NCBI GenBank assembly: GCA_009760855.2
Contig: WPIO01000128.1
Coordinates: forward strand, 698,001-762,000
Origin: Cristatella mucedo
Taxonomy: Eukaryota > Bryozoa > Phylactolaemata > Cristatellidae
DNA length: 64,000 bases
Direction of reading: 5' to 3'
The notes under the pieces were generated by a model, which ran no database searches, had not been told where the DNA came from, and was given only the letters and a program-made list of their open reading frames with translations. How positions within the stretch are numbered: the stretch's first letter is position 1; the number at the start of each line of letters is the position of its first letter. Shown here in pieces: positions 1 to 13,000 of this stretch. A program made the translations under genes and the position numbers.

Positions 1-1640
1 CATCCTAGCTCTTTTAGCAAAGGAGACATGTGCTCAAACCGCTGGGACTTGAAGACTTGCCTTGCAGCCATATTCATAGTCAGCTGCAGTGGCCTAATAG
101 CTTTCTTCGGCAGCCCAGCCAATAGGGAATTACAATAATCAAGCCGAGACAGAACTAAAGAGCTAGTTTTTTGCAAGCCACTGTGGAAGACAGCACCTAA
201 TCTTGGTTAGGGATTAGATGTGATGGCTAGCTGTAGAGGCAGAATTCTGAATTAAGCTTTTGAAATTAAGGCAGCTGTCGAAAACGACACCTAAATTTCG
301 AGCACGTGATGATGGTCGCACAACAGCATCACCTAGTAGAAGAGCAAAGCCTTTTAATCCAGCCACACGCTTTGGTTGTCTTATGAGCAGCAGTTAGGTT
401 TTATCATCATTTAATTTCAGGAAGTTTTCCGACATCCAGGATCGAATATCGGCAAGGCAAACATTCAATTTTTCAGTTGCTGCAGCATACTCCGACGGTT
501 TTAATGACAAATACAACTGAGTATCGTCAGCACAAAAGTGATATCCTATTCCATGGGCCTTAATCACTTTCCCCAGAGGTTGTGTATAAATGAAGAACCG
601 CAAGAGACCGAGTACAGACCTTTGAGGGACTCCACAGGGGAACCTTCTCGTTTGTGAGACCTGACCCCAACAAGACACGGATTGAACACGATCAGACGAG
701 TACGGTTTAAACCAGGCCAGTGCTTCGTCTGCCAGACCGATCGTTGTTCTCAATCGTTCAAGCAGAACCTCGTGATCAATGGTGTCGAAGGCAGCAGACA
801 GATCTAGCAGAGCTAGGGCAGTGACATTCCCGTCGTCGTTGCCACGTATAATGTCATCGTTAACATGGAGGAGAGCAATTTCAGTGGAGTGCTGCCTCTT
901 GAACCCCGATTGAAATGTTTCTGACATTCCATTATTTTCAATGTGTTCAACCAGCTGCTTAGCAACAATTTTTTCAAGAATCTTTGACAAGAAAGGAAGA
1001 AGCGAAACCGGGCGATAGTTTGCTAGGACCTCTGTGTCTAATCCAGGCTTTTTAAGAATGGGTCTAACGATTGCCGATTTGAAGGATTTGGGGACGACCC
1101 CGTTTCCCAAAGAAGCATTAAAAATCTTGGTTATGGCAGGGCTAAGTAGGTCTGCCAGTAAAGACCACAGAGATAAAGGTATAGGGTCTTCAGGAGACGA
1201 GCTCTTTTTTGCTAGACTTTATTAAGGCAGCCACATCGCATACAGAAACATCGGAGAACCTTTTAAGGAAGGTCACAGGTTGAGGAACCACGATTGCTTT
1301 AGTCGGAGGCGGCTTAATGGAGGCACGAATGCGCACAATGTTTCAGTAAAGAAGGCTGAACACTTTTCGGCTGAGCCCTTAATATCTGGGGAGTCAGACC
1401 TCACAGCGTTGGCCAGTAAATGGTTTACTGTCTTATAAATCTGTTTAGTTTCCGACTGGCAGGAATTCAGCTTTCTAATGAAGAAAGAAGCCCCTGTTTT
1501 TTAAGCTTTCGGGTGTAATTTCGAATGAAGTCTTTGAAATTGACTAGATGTGCATCAGACCCCGATTTCTTGAAACGACGTTCAAGCCTGAGCTTAACCT
1601 TGCGCATGAGCTGAGCAGTGTTGATGGCTGACTAGGCGGA
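1..1640 (-). mobile_element. CR1/L2-like non-LTR retrotransposon, linker and RT (cut by window edge)
   Basis: The minus strand carries the linker between endonuclease and RT (about 1610-1290, RLERRFKKSGSD) and an RT frame at 1110-394 with YRPVSLLPFLSKILEK, the motif A LLDLSAAFDTIDH, a damaged motif B (GVPQRSVLG) and motif C with CADD in place of YADD. The C-terminal RT region (RLDYCNSLLAGLP) continues to base 1. The frame is interrupted, so the copy is dead. Confidence 0.85.
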
Positions 1641-2202
1641 CTAACCACTCGTTAACATGCCAAAACGTCTTATTAGAGGAAATATTCATAATGGCACTCA
1701 GGGGCGCTTGGCTGAAAGTTGGCGATGTTGCATTCTAGGTACAAGGCATTCACACGACACAATACTTGCGTGCCAGAGCTGCTTTGTGCAAATTCACGGG
1801 GATGCGACCAAAATGCCATACGAGTTGACATTTACTAGCTGGTGAGACCACGTCAGCTGCACCACAGCAACGAGCGTGAAATAAGAAACTGGCAGTGTAA
1901 AATGGAATCGACAGATTTTAATTTCTTAGTAGCTGAGTCTCCTTTCACTTAAGGCGCGAACGTGCAAACCGGTGTTCAGAAGCTCCTGACTTTGCACTGA
2001 CAAGTAGAGCAGAACGAACGGAGCGAACGCGACAATAACATGAGCGGGTCCTTGAGCACCATGAGCAGCAAAGTCCTCCGTCACTGAAGCGTTTCGAGGT
2101 AAATACAGGAAGCTTTGAGGTCTGGAAGCGTTCTAAAATGACAGTACATGAGGTGGCCGAGACATCAGTGATATGTCCGCAACACAGATTTTGTCGGCAC
2201 AT
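1641..2202. other. Unassigned stretch
   Basis: No gene or clear repeat recognised apart from the short protein-like frame noted with the possible exon. Confidence 0.3.
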
Positions 2203-2358
2203 TCAAAAGAAGCTGCGATTTTTCGTACGGATGCCACAATGCTTAGTCGGCTTCTGTTCAAGCCGCACGGGTGCTTCGAAAACCACCACCGAACGAAAGA
2301 TCTCGCTACCCGGCCGCATGTGAATATCGGCGCTAGCGACAACGTTTCCTTTAAGAAC
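2203..2358 (-). CDS. Possible exon of unrecognised gene
   Basis: A strong acceptor (CATTCTTTTTTTGCAG) precedes an open frame VLKGNVVASADIHMRPGSE continuing to RTKNRSFF and TGA. A second protein-like frame on the same strand follows (about 2,125-1,945: NASVTEDFAAHGAQGPAH). No family recognised; could be the end of an unrelated gene or a decayed copy. Confidence 0.2.
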   Translation of the reverse strand, partial: VLKGNVVASADIHMRPGSEIFRSVVVFEAPVRLEQKPTKHCGIRTKNRSFF

Positions 2359-2676
2359 CTGCAAAAAAAGAATGAACGACGCCAGCATTAACTAGTGAAC
2401 CGTACTCAACGGTAGGGGGCAGGAATAAGCTGACTCGAATCACCTCGAATGCAGCGAAGCCTGAGTGAGGCCTAAGCAGCCATCTTTGCTACTCGAGCAC
2501 GATAGAAAAAGGAGAATGAGACGAGTGTGGCAGGCAGTAGGGCGAGGAGGAGGCAACAGCCGGAAGTAGGCCGAGGCAGCAGAGTGAGATACGAAAGAAA
2601 GGGTAAGGGAAGGTAGGGAAAGGAAGCAGGAGTGACAGCACAGGGAAGAAATAAGAGGCTGCTTGGGAAGGTCTTC

Positions 2677-2857
2677 ATAGAGAGAGGGAGAGAGAGAGAG
2701 AGAGAGAGGTGAGAGAGGGAGGGAGGGAAAGAGATGAGAGAGGCAGGGAAAGAGAGAGGGGAGAGATGAAAAGATGAGGGAGGGAGAGAGGGAGAGAGAT
2801 GAGGGAGGGAGAAAGAGGGAGGGAGATGAGGGAGGGAGAGATGAGAGAGAGATGAGG

Positions 2858-2910
<53 letters not shown>

Positions 2911-3036
2911 AAGAGGGAGAGAGAGGGAGGGAGAGAAAGAGTTGAGAGAGGTATGGAGAGAGAGCCGCACGGGGAGCGTTGAGAGAGGGAGAGAGAGAGA
3001 AGAGGGAGGGAGAGAGAGGGAGCAAGAGAGAGGAAG

Positions 3037-3127
<91 letters not shown>
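2677..3127. repeat. (GA)n microsatellite
   Basis: Imperfect GA/GGGA array, pure (GA)n from about 3040 to 3125. Open frames across it (poly Ser-Leu, poly Arg-Glu) are repeat artefacts. Degenerate GGAAGG-type repeats flank it to about 3270. Confidence 0.97.
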
Positions 3128-3130
<3 letters not shown>

Positions 3131-3599
3131 AAGGTGGGAGGAAGGAAGGGATAGATGGAAAGGGGGAGAGAAGAGACGTAGATGTAAGGAAGGAAGGAGG
3201 AAAAAGCGGAAAGGAAGGGATGATGAGCAAGGGGGAGGAGAAAGGGGGAGAGAAGAGACGTAAATGTAAGATGGAGAGAGACAACGTGGGCAAGCAAGCA
3301 AAAGCCAGATTGCAGCAAGCTGTTGCCAGGATCACGAATAAATAACTTCAGTACATCACGTATGCACCCACGTGCGCTCATACACCGACACATGCGCACG
3401 CACACACACACATACATACACGCTCAGGGGCAACCTAGTAATTTTGCCAATGCAACTCGGTATTTCTCTTTTGCAAGCTTCCCACTATCTAAATTCCTCC
3501 TTGTAAATCAAAGGAAGAGCCTATCTTCAAGGTAAAAGACTTTTGCTGAGATCAAATCATAATGAGTAGGCCTACCACACGAGAGGTAGCACCTTGCAG

Positions 3600-4190
3600 G
3601 AACAACTCTTGTTAATAATAATAATAACGATAACAATAACAACTTGTTTGTATAGCTCCCAAATTGAACTTAATCTCTATAAATGTGCTTTACCAATCGA
3701 TGAGAGAGATGCAGTACCCTACAGTTAGTGACATGCACGATATCAAGCATACAAAAGCAAGCAAGTAGCCTGCTTACAGCCAGCATGCTAAAGCAAACAT
3801 TAAAACACTGCAGGCCACCAGTTACGACTATTAACCTGCATTGAATCACGCACAGGTGCACATTCAGAGCACACAGTAAACAATCAGTCAAGTTCAATGA
3901 AATGAGCAGAAAGTCGACCGCATTTATCTTTAGCTGAGACTTACAGGATGAAGGGTAAAAGCAGGCAGTGACCGTAGCTGGAAGCACATTACAGACTTGT
4001 GGTGCATACGAGAGCTACAGACTCGATCGGTGTGAGAGACGGCAAGATGACTGCATGCTTAGGAGGTGGTTTGAGAGCACATGACTGGAAGAGCAAGAGG
4101 TCGGACACGAAGACGTGCGTGTGCAAGCGAGATCTGCAAGTGTGGCTGAGGATCTTGTAATTGATTCAACTCTTGCTTGATGTAATGCCC
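3600..4190 (-). mobile_element. 3' end of a LINE (tail only)
   Basis: Starts with a (TAA)n-type run and then TTGAACTTAATCTCTATAAA, a divergent form of the conserved LINE tail stem-loop seen elsewhere in the window; the remainder is non-coding 3' UTR-like sequence. Confidence 0.5.
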
Positions 4191-5160
4191 ACACTGATAT
4201 GCATCAGGCTGTAAATCTGCTTGCTGGCACATCCAAATGGATTGCAGCTCTCTTTTTCTAACTGCAGAATTCCAGCCTCAGCAGGTCATGCTGCTTTTGT
4301 GCGGTAGGCAATGCATCCAAAAGCAACCACTGACCATATGGTGCAGATGGGATTATTACCCACTACATGATGCATTTGGAAAAAACTCACGGCCGCTACT
4401 CTACCATGTATATGAGCCCAAGTCACTGGACTTGATAGCAGTCTTTCCAAGTAGTGACATTGGCGGGACGTTTAAGCTCGCGAATTTGAAACAATTTTAA
4501 TTATAGCACAACCTTCGGCAACAGGGGTCCTTATACGATTTTTGAAAGGAAAAATAAAACTTGCTCTAAGTTAGGTTCTTGACAAATTTTTTGTTTGATG
4601 CTGGTACCGTGGGTCAGCCAGCTATCTGACTTGAATGCCATAGAATGACTATGAAGCCGGTAGCCGACCATTTTAGTAAAACTCTGAAGCCTCTTTGGCA
4701 CGTGCTACAGTAAGAGATAGCACAGAATATGGCAGCTTCTATTCCTGGCCGACAAGGGAGGTCATATAGAATCGTGGTTGGACGATGTCACACTGAACGC
4801 ACACACAACAAAAGCACATATGTTTGTTTTTAGGTTACCAATACATATTTTACCATGGCTCGGATAACTTTAGTATGCCTGGCATCATAGAAAGCCCTCT
4901 ATCCAAATGTACAGCCACAGCAGTGGCAGCCATACTGCGAGGATGTTTTTGCGCGTGACTGTACAACCAGAAAGTATATCAACTTAAGCATTATTGAGGT
5001 ACTGATCTAAAGGCTGCTGCAATGCTCCGCTATCCTCGGCATGCCTGCATGCATCTGTGAGGACTCTAAGCCTCGCTAATAGTGCTTCGGGTCGCTAGTT
5101 GCACGGGCATCACGTCCCTGCTCCACCTTGTGACATGGATAGCCAAGGCAGATGCGGGAA
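4191..5160. other. Unassigned stretch
   Basis: An 87-codon open frame at 4237-4500 has no recognised domain. No repeat or gene supported. Confidence 0.3.
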
Positions 5161-5276
5161 ATAAAAGCGATTAGGAGTTGAACAAGGAGTGAGAGAAATA
5201 GAGAGAGGGGAAGAAGTAATCAAGTGAGGGCAGACGTGAAAGGAATGGATGAAGGAATGGTGATGAAATGAATGTA

Positions 5277-5789
<513 letters not shown>

Positions 5790-5958
5790 GAGAGGGATAT
5801 GGGAAGGAAGTGATAACAAAGCAGACTCGAATACTATAAGTCTATCCAGTCCGAATAGGATTTCTGGCAGCATCATATGGCATGCTGAGCAAGAATAAGA
5901 GAATGCAAAAAGGTCAAAGACTAAAAGGTGCACCGAAGACATGAGCAGTGGATGTATT

Positions 5959-7097
5959 TCAGGCACAGCAGCAGCCACTGTAGCGATTGGCACAGCTCCT
6001 GACCTGCTGGGCTACCATCGAACCGTCTTGAGCAGGCAGCAGTGGCTGTGGCAAGTGCTGCTGGCCGCCTCCGCCGCTTCCGTGATGCAGCAGCTGCCGC
6101 CTGAGCGCCTTTTCCTTTAAGAATAGCTCCTCGTGCTTGGCTCTCATCTCGCGCAGCAGCCTCTCCTCGGCCGTCTCGCGCCTTCGCTGCGGCGGCTGCT
6201 GCTGCTGCAGCAGCTGTGGCAGAGCAGCGGCAACGGCCGGCTGAGCGCTCCTGCTCGGCACCTGCAGGGCGTGCTTGGGCAGGAAGCCGATGATTCGACT
6301 GCCCATCGGTGCAGTCGTGTGCCCATCGGTGGCAGCTGCCGCCGTGGCGAGCTTGTCCGGAGCTCGATGCGGCAGGAAGCCGCTGTCCAAAGTCGACAGA
6401 GACAGCTGCTGCTGCTGCTCTGTCACACCGTTCCGCTTGGCCAGGTGTGGCTGTTGGTCGGGCAGGTCGGTGGCGGAGCGTCTCAGCAGACCGGGCAGCA
6501 GCAGCAGCAGCTGCTGCGAGGACGAGGACGTCGTCAGGCCGGATGGCTTGTCCGGCACGAAAGCGACCGTGTCCGAACGAAGCCAGGGCGGCCGCGCCCC
6601 CGATGCGTGTGGGTTAGAGGGGGCCAGCTGATTGGCGACACGGCGCCTGGTACGAGGCGCCGGCGGCAGCTGTAGCCTGTCGCCATCGTCGGCCGCCGAG
6701 GGGCGGGCAGCCGGATTAGCGGCCACGTCAAACGATGCACCCCAGGCGACGACCGCCGATGGAAAGATGCTGCTGCCAGCGGCTGCGGTCAGGCTGCTGC
6801 TAGCAGACGATAGCTGAGGCAGCAGCAGCTGCAGCGGTGGCAGACCAGGCGGCGCATCGATGCGGCTGCTGCCGCTGGCTGCACGCTGTCTTTCCGTCTC
6901 GGCTCCTGATGGGCGAGGAGTCTGCCCCTGATCGCCATTTACATCCGGACAGGTAGTGCTGCTTGCATCACTTCTGGCGTCGGCAGCAGCATCGTGCACG
7001 TCTACCAAGCGAGCAATCTCGGCAGCCTGCTCACTGGCGACTTGATAGGCGAATCGAGGAGGAGACTGAGACAGTGGTGACGGCGGCTCACCGAGGT
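5959..7097 (-). CDS. RCC1 gene, terminal exon 11 (low-complexity tail)
   Basis: Acceptor GCATCGTCGCAG at about 7098 joins exon 10 as D-LGEPPSPLSQ. The exon codes for 379 residues with several CAG/CTG-encoded runs (QQQQ, LLLLL), a charged helix near its end, and the terminal residues GCCCA before TGA. I saw no AATAAA close downstream; a GA array starts about 170 bases past the stop. Confidence 0.8.
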
Positions 7098-10000
7098 CTG
7101 CGACGATGCAAAGACACGCTACTCTGCATCCGCGCATTTCGAGGAGCGCAATCGGAGCTCTCGCATCTGTACAGGGACAGCAGCAGCAGGGACTGGCCGC
7201 CGAATAGACATAGAGACAGAGCGATTCCAAAGGCACATCGACGTGGCTAGGCAGCGGCAGTCATCCATTTTGATACATATACCGCAGTGGCCAATCAATG
7301 TTTAATAGAAGACTCCAGCAATGTTTCTGCACACCTGAGTTGGCACCTTTCCCACTGGAATTCGCCGCCTCGTTCTGAATTTACTGGGGCGAGGTTCCCA
7401 GCATGCTTCAGTCCCGGAGGTTCCCAGCCGGCTACAGTACCGGAAGAGCTCGGCTCATGCATCGATCAATACTGAAGCATGCCGCTCATATCAGCAGCTG
7501 CTCTTAGCGAAGTCGAAGAGTGTCAGACCCCAGGAAGGCAGAGCAAGCACGTCGGCGTAACGTGCACGGTCACGGCCCGTTGTCACGGTACGAACGCACG
7601 ATATTGCACCGATGCCATTCTGCCTCGGCACAGTTGCAGCGTACCAAAGCAAGAAGTAATGCAGCAATAACGATGCACTGCAGAGTGACACGCAAGTAGC
7701 CTAGCCCCGACGACATACAAGTAAATGACGGACGCTGCCGCCCAGCAATTAGAGCAGCAATCTAATGAAAGCATCGATGCTTAACTGCTGAAGACGATGA
7801 AGACGACAGTAAACTTAACGAACGGCCTTCACACCCCCTTTATATGGGCTGTCGTCTTCGGATCTCAGCAGGCTCAGCTAAGCCTAGCACCACTACGTCG
7901 AAGCAAGAAGCAACAGGAAGAAGTGCAGGCAGCAAAGTGGGGATCGTTAGTGTATTGCAGGCCTACTAGGCGGCATGAAGCTGACACGCACCAAGTCGCG
8001 ATGCAGGTGTCTGATACAGGCGGACCTCTGTGCTCTGGTCTGCTGCACCGCTTCCTGCCAATGCTACCGTGTACGAGCTCCCAAGGAGTGCATCGTCCTC
8101 TGCTGTGGCCGAGGACATGTAGTCAGCGACCTGAAAGAAGAAGCAGCAAGTCCGAACCTTCGGTGAGAGATGGCACGACGAGAGGAGAGACACATTGAGT
8201 AAACACTACTGCAGTCAATACATAAGTAAATACATGACAAATCGCCTCCGAAAGTTGCTGCAGGCATGATGATCTATGACAAATACGTGCCAGATACCTG
8301 TGGAGAAACAGGCGGTTGAGAGTGTTCGTCGTCTACAAGAATGAAAACAGCCAGTGTGCATGCTGCTCACAGCTTACACGATAGAAACAACACAGTTTAA
8401 AATACTGGACCCGTGCAAGCAAGTGCTCACGTACACACACATCACAGCGCACACAGATACACAAGTAGATGCATGCAAATGCACGCTCGCATGGGCACAC
8501 ACACAGACACAAAAACACAGACAAATACGCTAATTCACATATAGGAATGCTTTAACAAACATACGAACACACAGGCATGCACATTCACTCAGCATGGTCC
8601 TCACAACTAACAAATCGGGAGCAGGAGCAATTGTTTAAATATAACTCTGCTGCTGCAGCAGCAGCAACCGCGATGGCAACAGCAGCAGCAGCTATCAGCT
8701 ATCAGGCAGCAGCAGCAGCAGCAGCTATCGGCGAGCGCCAGGGTCACGCACCAGCGGCAGAGGCAATGCATGCAGCATGCCAGGATCCACACGCAACGAC
8801 GTGAACGTGCTGTCCGAATGTATTGATGAGTCTGGGTGTAAATGACCTTGCACTAGGATCGGTATTTGCACCAATCACGTGACTGTCCTTGCCCCACATA
8901 AACAGTTGCCCATCATCTAAATCGACGAAAATCGACAGCTGAAAAATGGTGCTCCAACGGCAGTGACAGAGCAAAGACAGATGGCCACTCATCGTCCAAT
9001 CAGCTGCTGCTGCTGCACGGGAGCCCTACGCGGCTCGTACTGGTGACGGCTGCCGAGTACAGATCACCGGCCGCCACCTGCACCACGGTGGACTTCAGCG
9101 CGGCGTGCTCCACCTTCCTGGGCACAGCAGAGTAAGTGACGTCGGCTCCGTGACCAAGCTGGCCCTCACCGCCGCCACCCCACGTGTACACGTTGCCCGT
9201 CTCTGTCAACAGACCGCACCAAAAGCTTCAACTAGCGCTGGCGGCGAGGAAGGCACCGACCGAGGAGGTGAAGGCACCGACAGCAGCTGCTGCAGGAGTC
9301 TCCTGCAGCAGGCTGGACGCGACGGCCGGATGCGATGTCACAGGATGTGAGCAAGTAATGAATGAATAACACGTCTCGATAGTACACAGTGCCTCAACGG
9401 GCGTGAGCTGCAATGCGATTGGCTGCCATAAATAGCATTGCTCTAGTGCACACTGCACGTGACCAAGAAGCCGCGAACCTTGCAGTACAGCGATACGCAG
9501 TTGGGGGCGGCAGGTGTGACAGGTGAGGTGCACTGGAGGTAGGGCGAAGGTCTTGGCATATTTTGATCGTAGCGACCAAGCCGAAGCATGCATCATTTAG
9601 TGGCAGGATCTTGAGTGGCCTGGAAAAGGGCCTACTATTATGCTATGTACAAGCCTACTATTAGGGACCTCTGAGTCGATGGATGCAAGGGTGTGAAAAT
9701 GTGCTAGCAGGCGTGCTTCTATGCAAGCCACTAGCAGCCTACATCTCCCACATGTGCAAGCGCGCACACCACTTACCGGTTAGCACCACGCAGTGACTTC
9801 TACCACCGGCCATCATCGAAATGTTGGTGTTGTGATGAACTCTCTCTGTAGGCTTCAGGACGTAGTCTTCTTCGTAACCGATTGCCTTACCATAGCCCCA
9901 TACCAGCAGCTTACCACTCTCTGAAACAGGTATAGCCCCTGGCTGAAGGTACGATGCTGTCAAGTGGCAAAGAAATGGTTAGTTATTCTGTCCCCAATCA

Positions 10001-13000
10001 ACATATGTACTACAGCTGTAGGTATCAAACCATGCTGACTTGCACCAATTCCGAATTGCTGCATTTATAAAGGAACCATCAGTGTTTTCCTAATAGGCAC
10101 AGGGGTATATGGGCATATACACATTCTGCATAAAAATGTGTACATTACCTAGAAAGAGATTGAATTCTCTGAAGGGGCTAGATCAAATGATTATTATTAT
10201 AATTTTTTTTGAATCTTTAGCACTAGTTTTAACCTATTGGATTGCAGATACACATATCTCATATAAGTTTAAAATAATGCGAACAAGTCTTGAGCATATT
10301 GCTTTGAGTTAGCATCTTGCTCACAAATACATCCAAATGTAGATCTCCAAGTCATACCCACAATGATAAACAAAAGAGAGCATAGCAACTGCCGATGCAC
10401 ATGCGATAGCTGTCTGCAATGACAGCTGGCTATGGCGAGATCAGCACGGGTGTTCCACAGCAAATACAGTGGCCATGCGGTCGTAAAACTCAATTATTGT
10501 TAATCATATCATATCGAATCGCAGCGACATCATCTGGTATCATAAGCAGATTACCAGCCAACGCAAAGCTGTGCTCGGCTCCACACGCCACAGTCTTGAT
10601 ATGGGTGACTTCATCAATCAGCCGCACTGTACAGCTGCCTATTCTATCTCCGGTTCCAAGCTGTCCAAATGCGTTGAGCCTACAAAGGTGTTAATAATCT
10701 TAATATAATTTATTAATGACCTTTTCTATCACACATTACATCTTCGTGTTATTGCCTTCTGCCGGCAAACATCAATGAGCACAAACGCGCGCGAATGGCT
10801 AGCAATGTGGAACGCTATCGTTATGTCATGGTGCAGATTTGACAGGCAAGTGAAGGCAGTCAATCACTTCACAGTCACCTGCTGCAAAGCCGAGCAAAGC
10901 GCTCTTATTATTTTCATGAGAATAGTCACTAACAAATGCCATTCCCGTCACCGCACTCAACAGAATGTCGCTGCTTCATCACCTAACTTTCCAAGGACCA
11001 TCCGAAGCAAGAAATGGACAAATGTGCTAGCATGCTCCTAAGCAAAGACAAGATTGCAATGGCTAGTCAGTGATCACACGGCCGACAGCATTGATGCTAC
11101 ACGAGCTAGCAGAGCAGCACAAATCTCCACAGTCTGGCTCTGCAGCCTAGCAACAAAGCACAGCCGACGGCTGCAGGCTCTAGGCAACATCCTATGACGT
11201 GCTCCACGTAAGGAGGAGTACAGTTGCCTTCCTAGCGAGACTGTGCTAGCTCACCCATTGTCAAAAGAAGCCACCGTCATCGAGCTTCCAATGGCTTCTA
11301 CTCCTGATCCCATAATATGGGCATCAAACCAAAAACGGAGCAACATAACTGACAAGCCGACGGCCTTCTTCGTGTCAGTCACTAGGTCACTGCACGGCAA
11401 GTGTAATCGCTTTGTGCAACATAGGAGAAGACGACCTACAATTAGGGGTGCACGAAAGTGAAGTAGATTACCAAAATAACCACGTTTTTTTTAATTGCCA
11501 GCCATGGGGATAGCTAAAAATTCACCCCGAGGGTATGTCCTAAGGTCAAGGCATTTCAAAATTTGCTCGGAAAGGGAGTTGGCCCATTTAAAAAGCTCAC
11601 CATTCTGATTCTTGCTGTTACTTGACAGTAATGTAGCGCCCTGCTGGCTTTGGCTGAATTTTAGCGCGAACAAGAGCTGTTCGGCGGCGGGCTAGAGCCC
11701 CTTTGTCCTGGAGCAGTGAGCCAGAGAGGAGCGTCAGTGCGGTTAGAGAGGAAGCGCTTAGGAGCAGGCCAGGAAGCTCGGAGACGAGCAGCGGCGATTC
11801 GGCCTTTAGAATTGGTCCGATACTCGCGGAAGCTGCTGATAGACGTTGGCTGGCCGGTCAACCCCCGCCTTCCCTCTTCCCAAGAAAGAAGCGTCTGGAA
11901 CCCATTCGCCATTCAAGCTGGACGGAGGTGCCCTGCTAGTGGCCTGGGAACGGTAGTCATTCCTTTCCGTAATGGGCCAAGGTGTCCGGGCCCAATACCA
12001 CTAAGCTCTTGCCCCATTGTTTCAGCTAGGTATTTAAGAGTCGAGCGACGCTCGCTCTTGGCCTCGTGTCTTTTTGTCTTTGGTCCGGCTTCGACGCCGT
12101 CGCACTCGTTTCTCTGAAAGCGAGGGAGGAGGGCGGGCTGTTCGCCGGCGATTGACGGAACAGGACGAGACAGCGCTAGGAGGATTCGGTGGACTCCACC
12201 GAATACGGTCGTATCGCGCCCGAGCTGGCATTTTGTGTTTCTTTCGTGTTTTGTGTGTGCCGCTAGCACGGGGTCTCGGCATAGGGATTTGCCGGCGCGA
12301 GCTAGGCGTAGTTGGCGTGTGTGGAGTATTCCTGCCGCACTGGTGGAAACCGAGTTCTAGTTCACCGGTCAGGGTTTAGACTCCGGTACACGCTTCAGTG
12401 CGAAGAAGTATTCCCTCCGCAAGAGTGTTGGTGTAGCTGAGAAAGTGCGAGGAGTGTGGAGATAAATCTGAGCTAGACGCGCAGCGACTTTGTGCGCTGG
12501 CGAATAAAGTTCAGTAAAATCCCCAATTAGTGTGTCTTGCTTCCAATTCACGCCGCGGACTCACGACCCCCTTAAGTAACGGTAAGCAGGTCAGCGCCAG
12601 AAACGCTCGTTTCGTGGCGGCCAGCTTATTGCGCGTAGGCGCCACCGAACGGCATTAGGCGATAGGCTATGCCGCTAGGTAAGCGGCAGGTCAAGCTTAC
12701 CCCGCCGAGCCTTCGGCGTTACAGTAAACTCTATGTGTAAGTTTATCCCTTTAAGGATTAAAGCTTCGTGACAAAAGTGCCTGCACATAAGCCTCGTTTA
12801 GCACATTAAGATGGCACTACTAAGATACTAAGATACGAATTCCACCTTTGAAGGTCGAAGCTGCCGGGCTGAAGAGCCCTTTAGACGCATTTCAAAAGAA
12901 CAAATTCTGTAGGAACTCTGAACACATGGCTGTCCCCTTCTGGACATCTACGAGGAATGTGAATGACGGCTCAAGCAGCACTTTAAGCTGGGACTAGAAA

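Noticed and set aside
2440-3417. Long Ser/Leu and Arg/Glu open frames over GA/CT arrays (also at 5.2, 15.1, 34.1, 38.3, 44.7, 45.8, 46.4 and 55.5 kb)
   Set aside because: A dinucleotide repeat has no stop codon in any frame, so such frames are automatic and not evidence of a gene.
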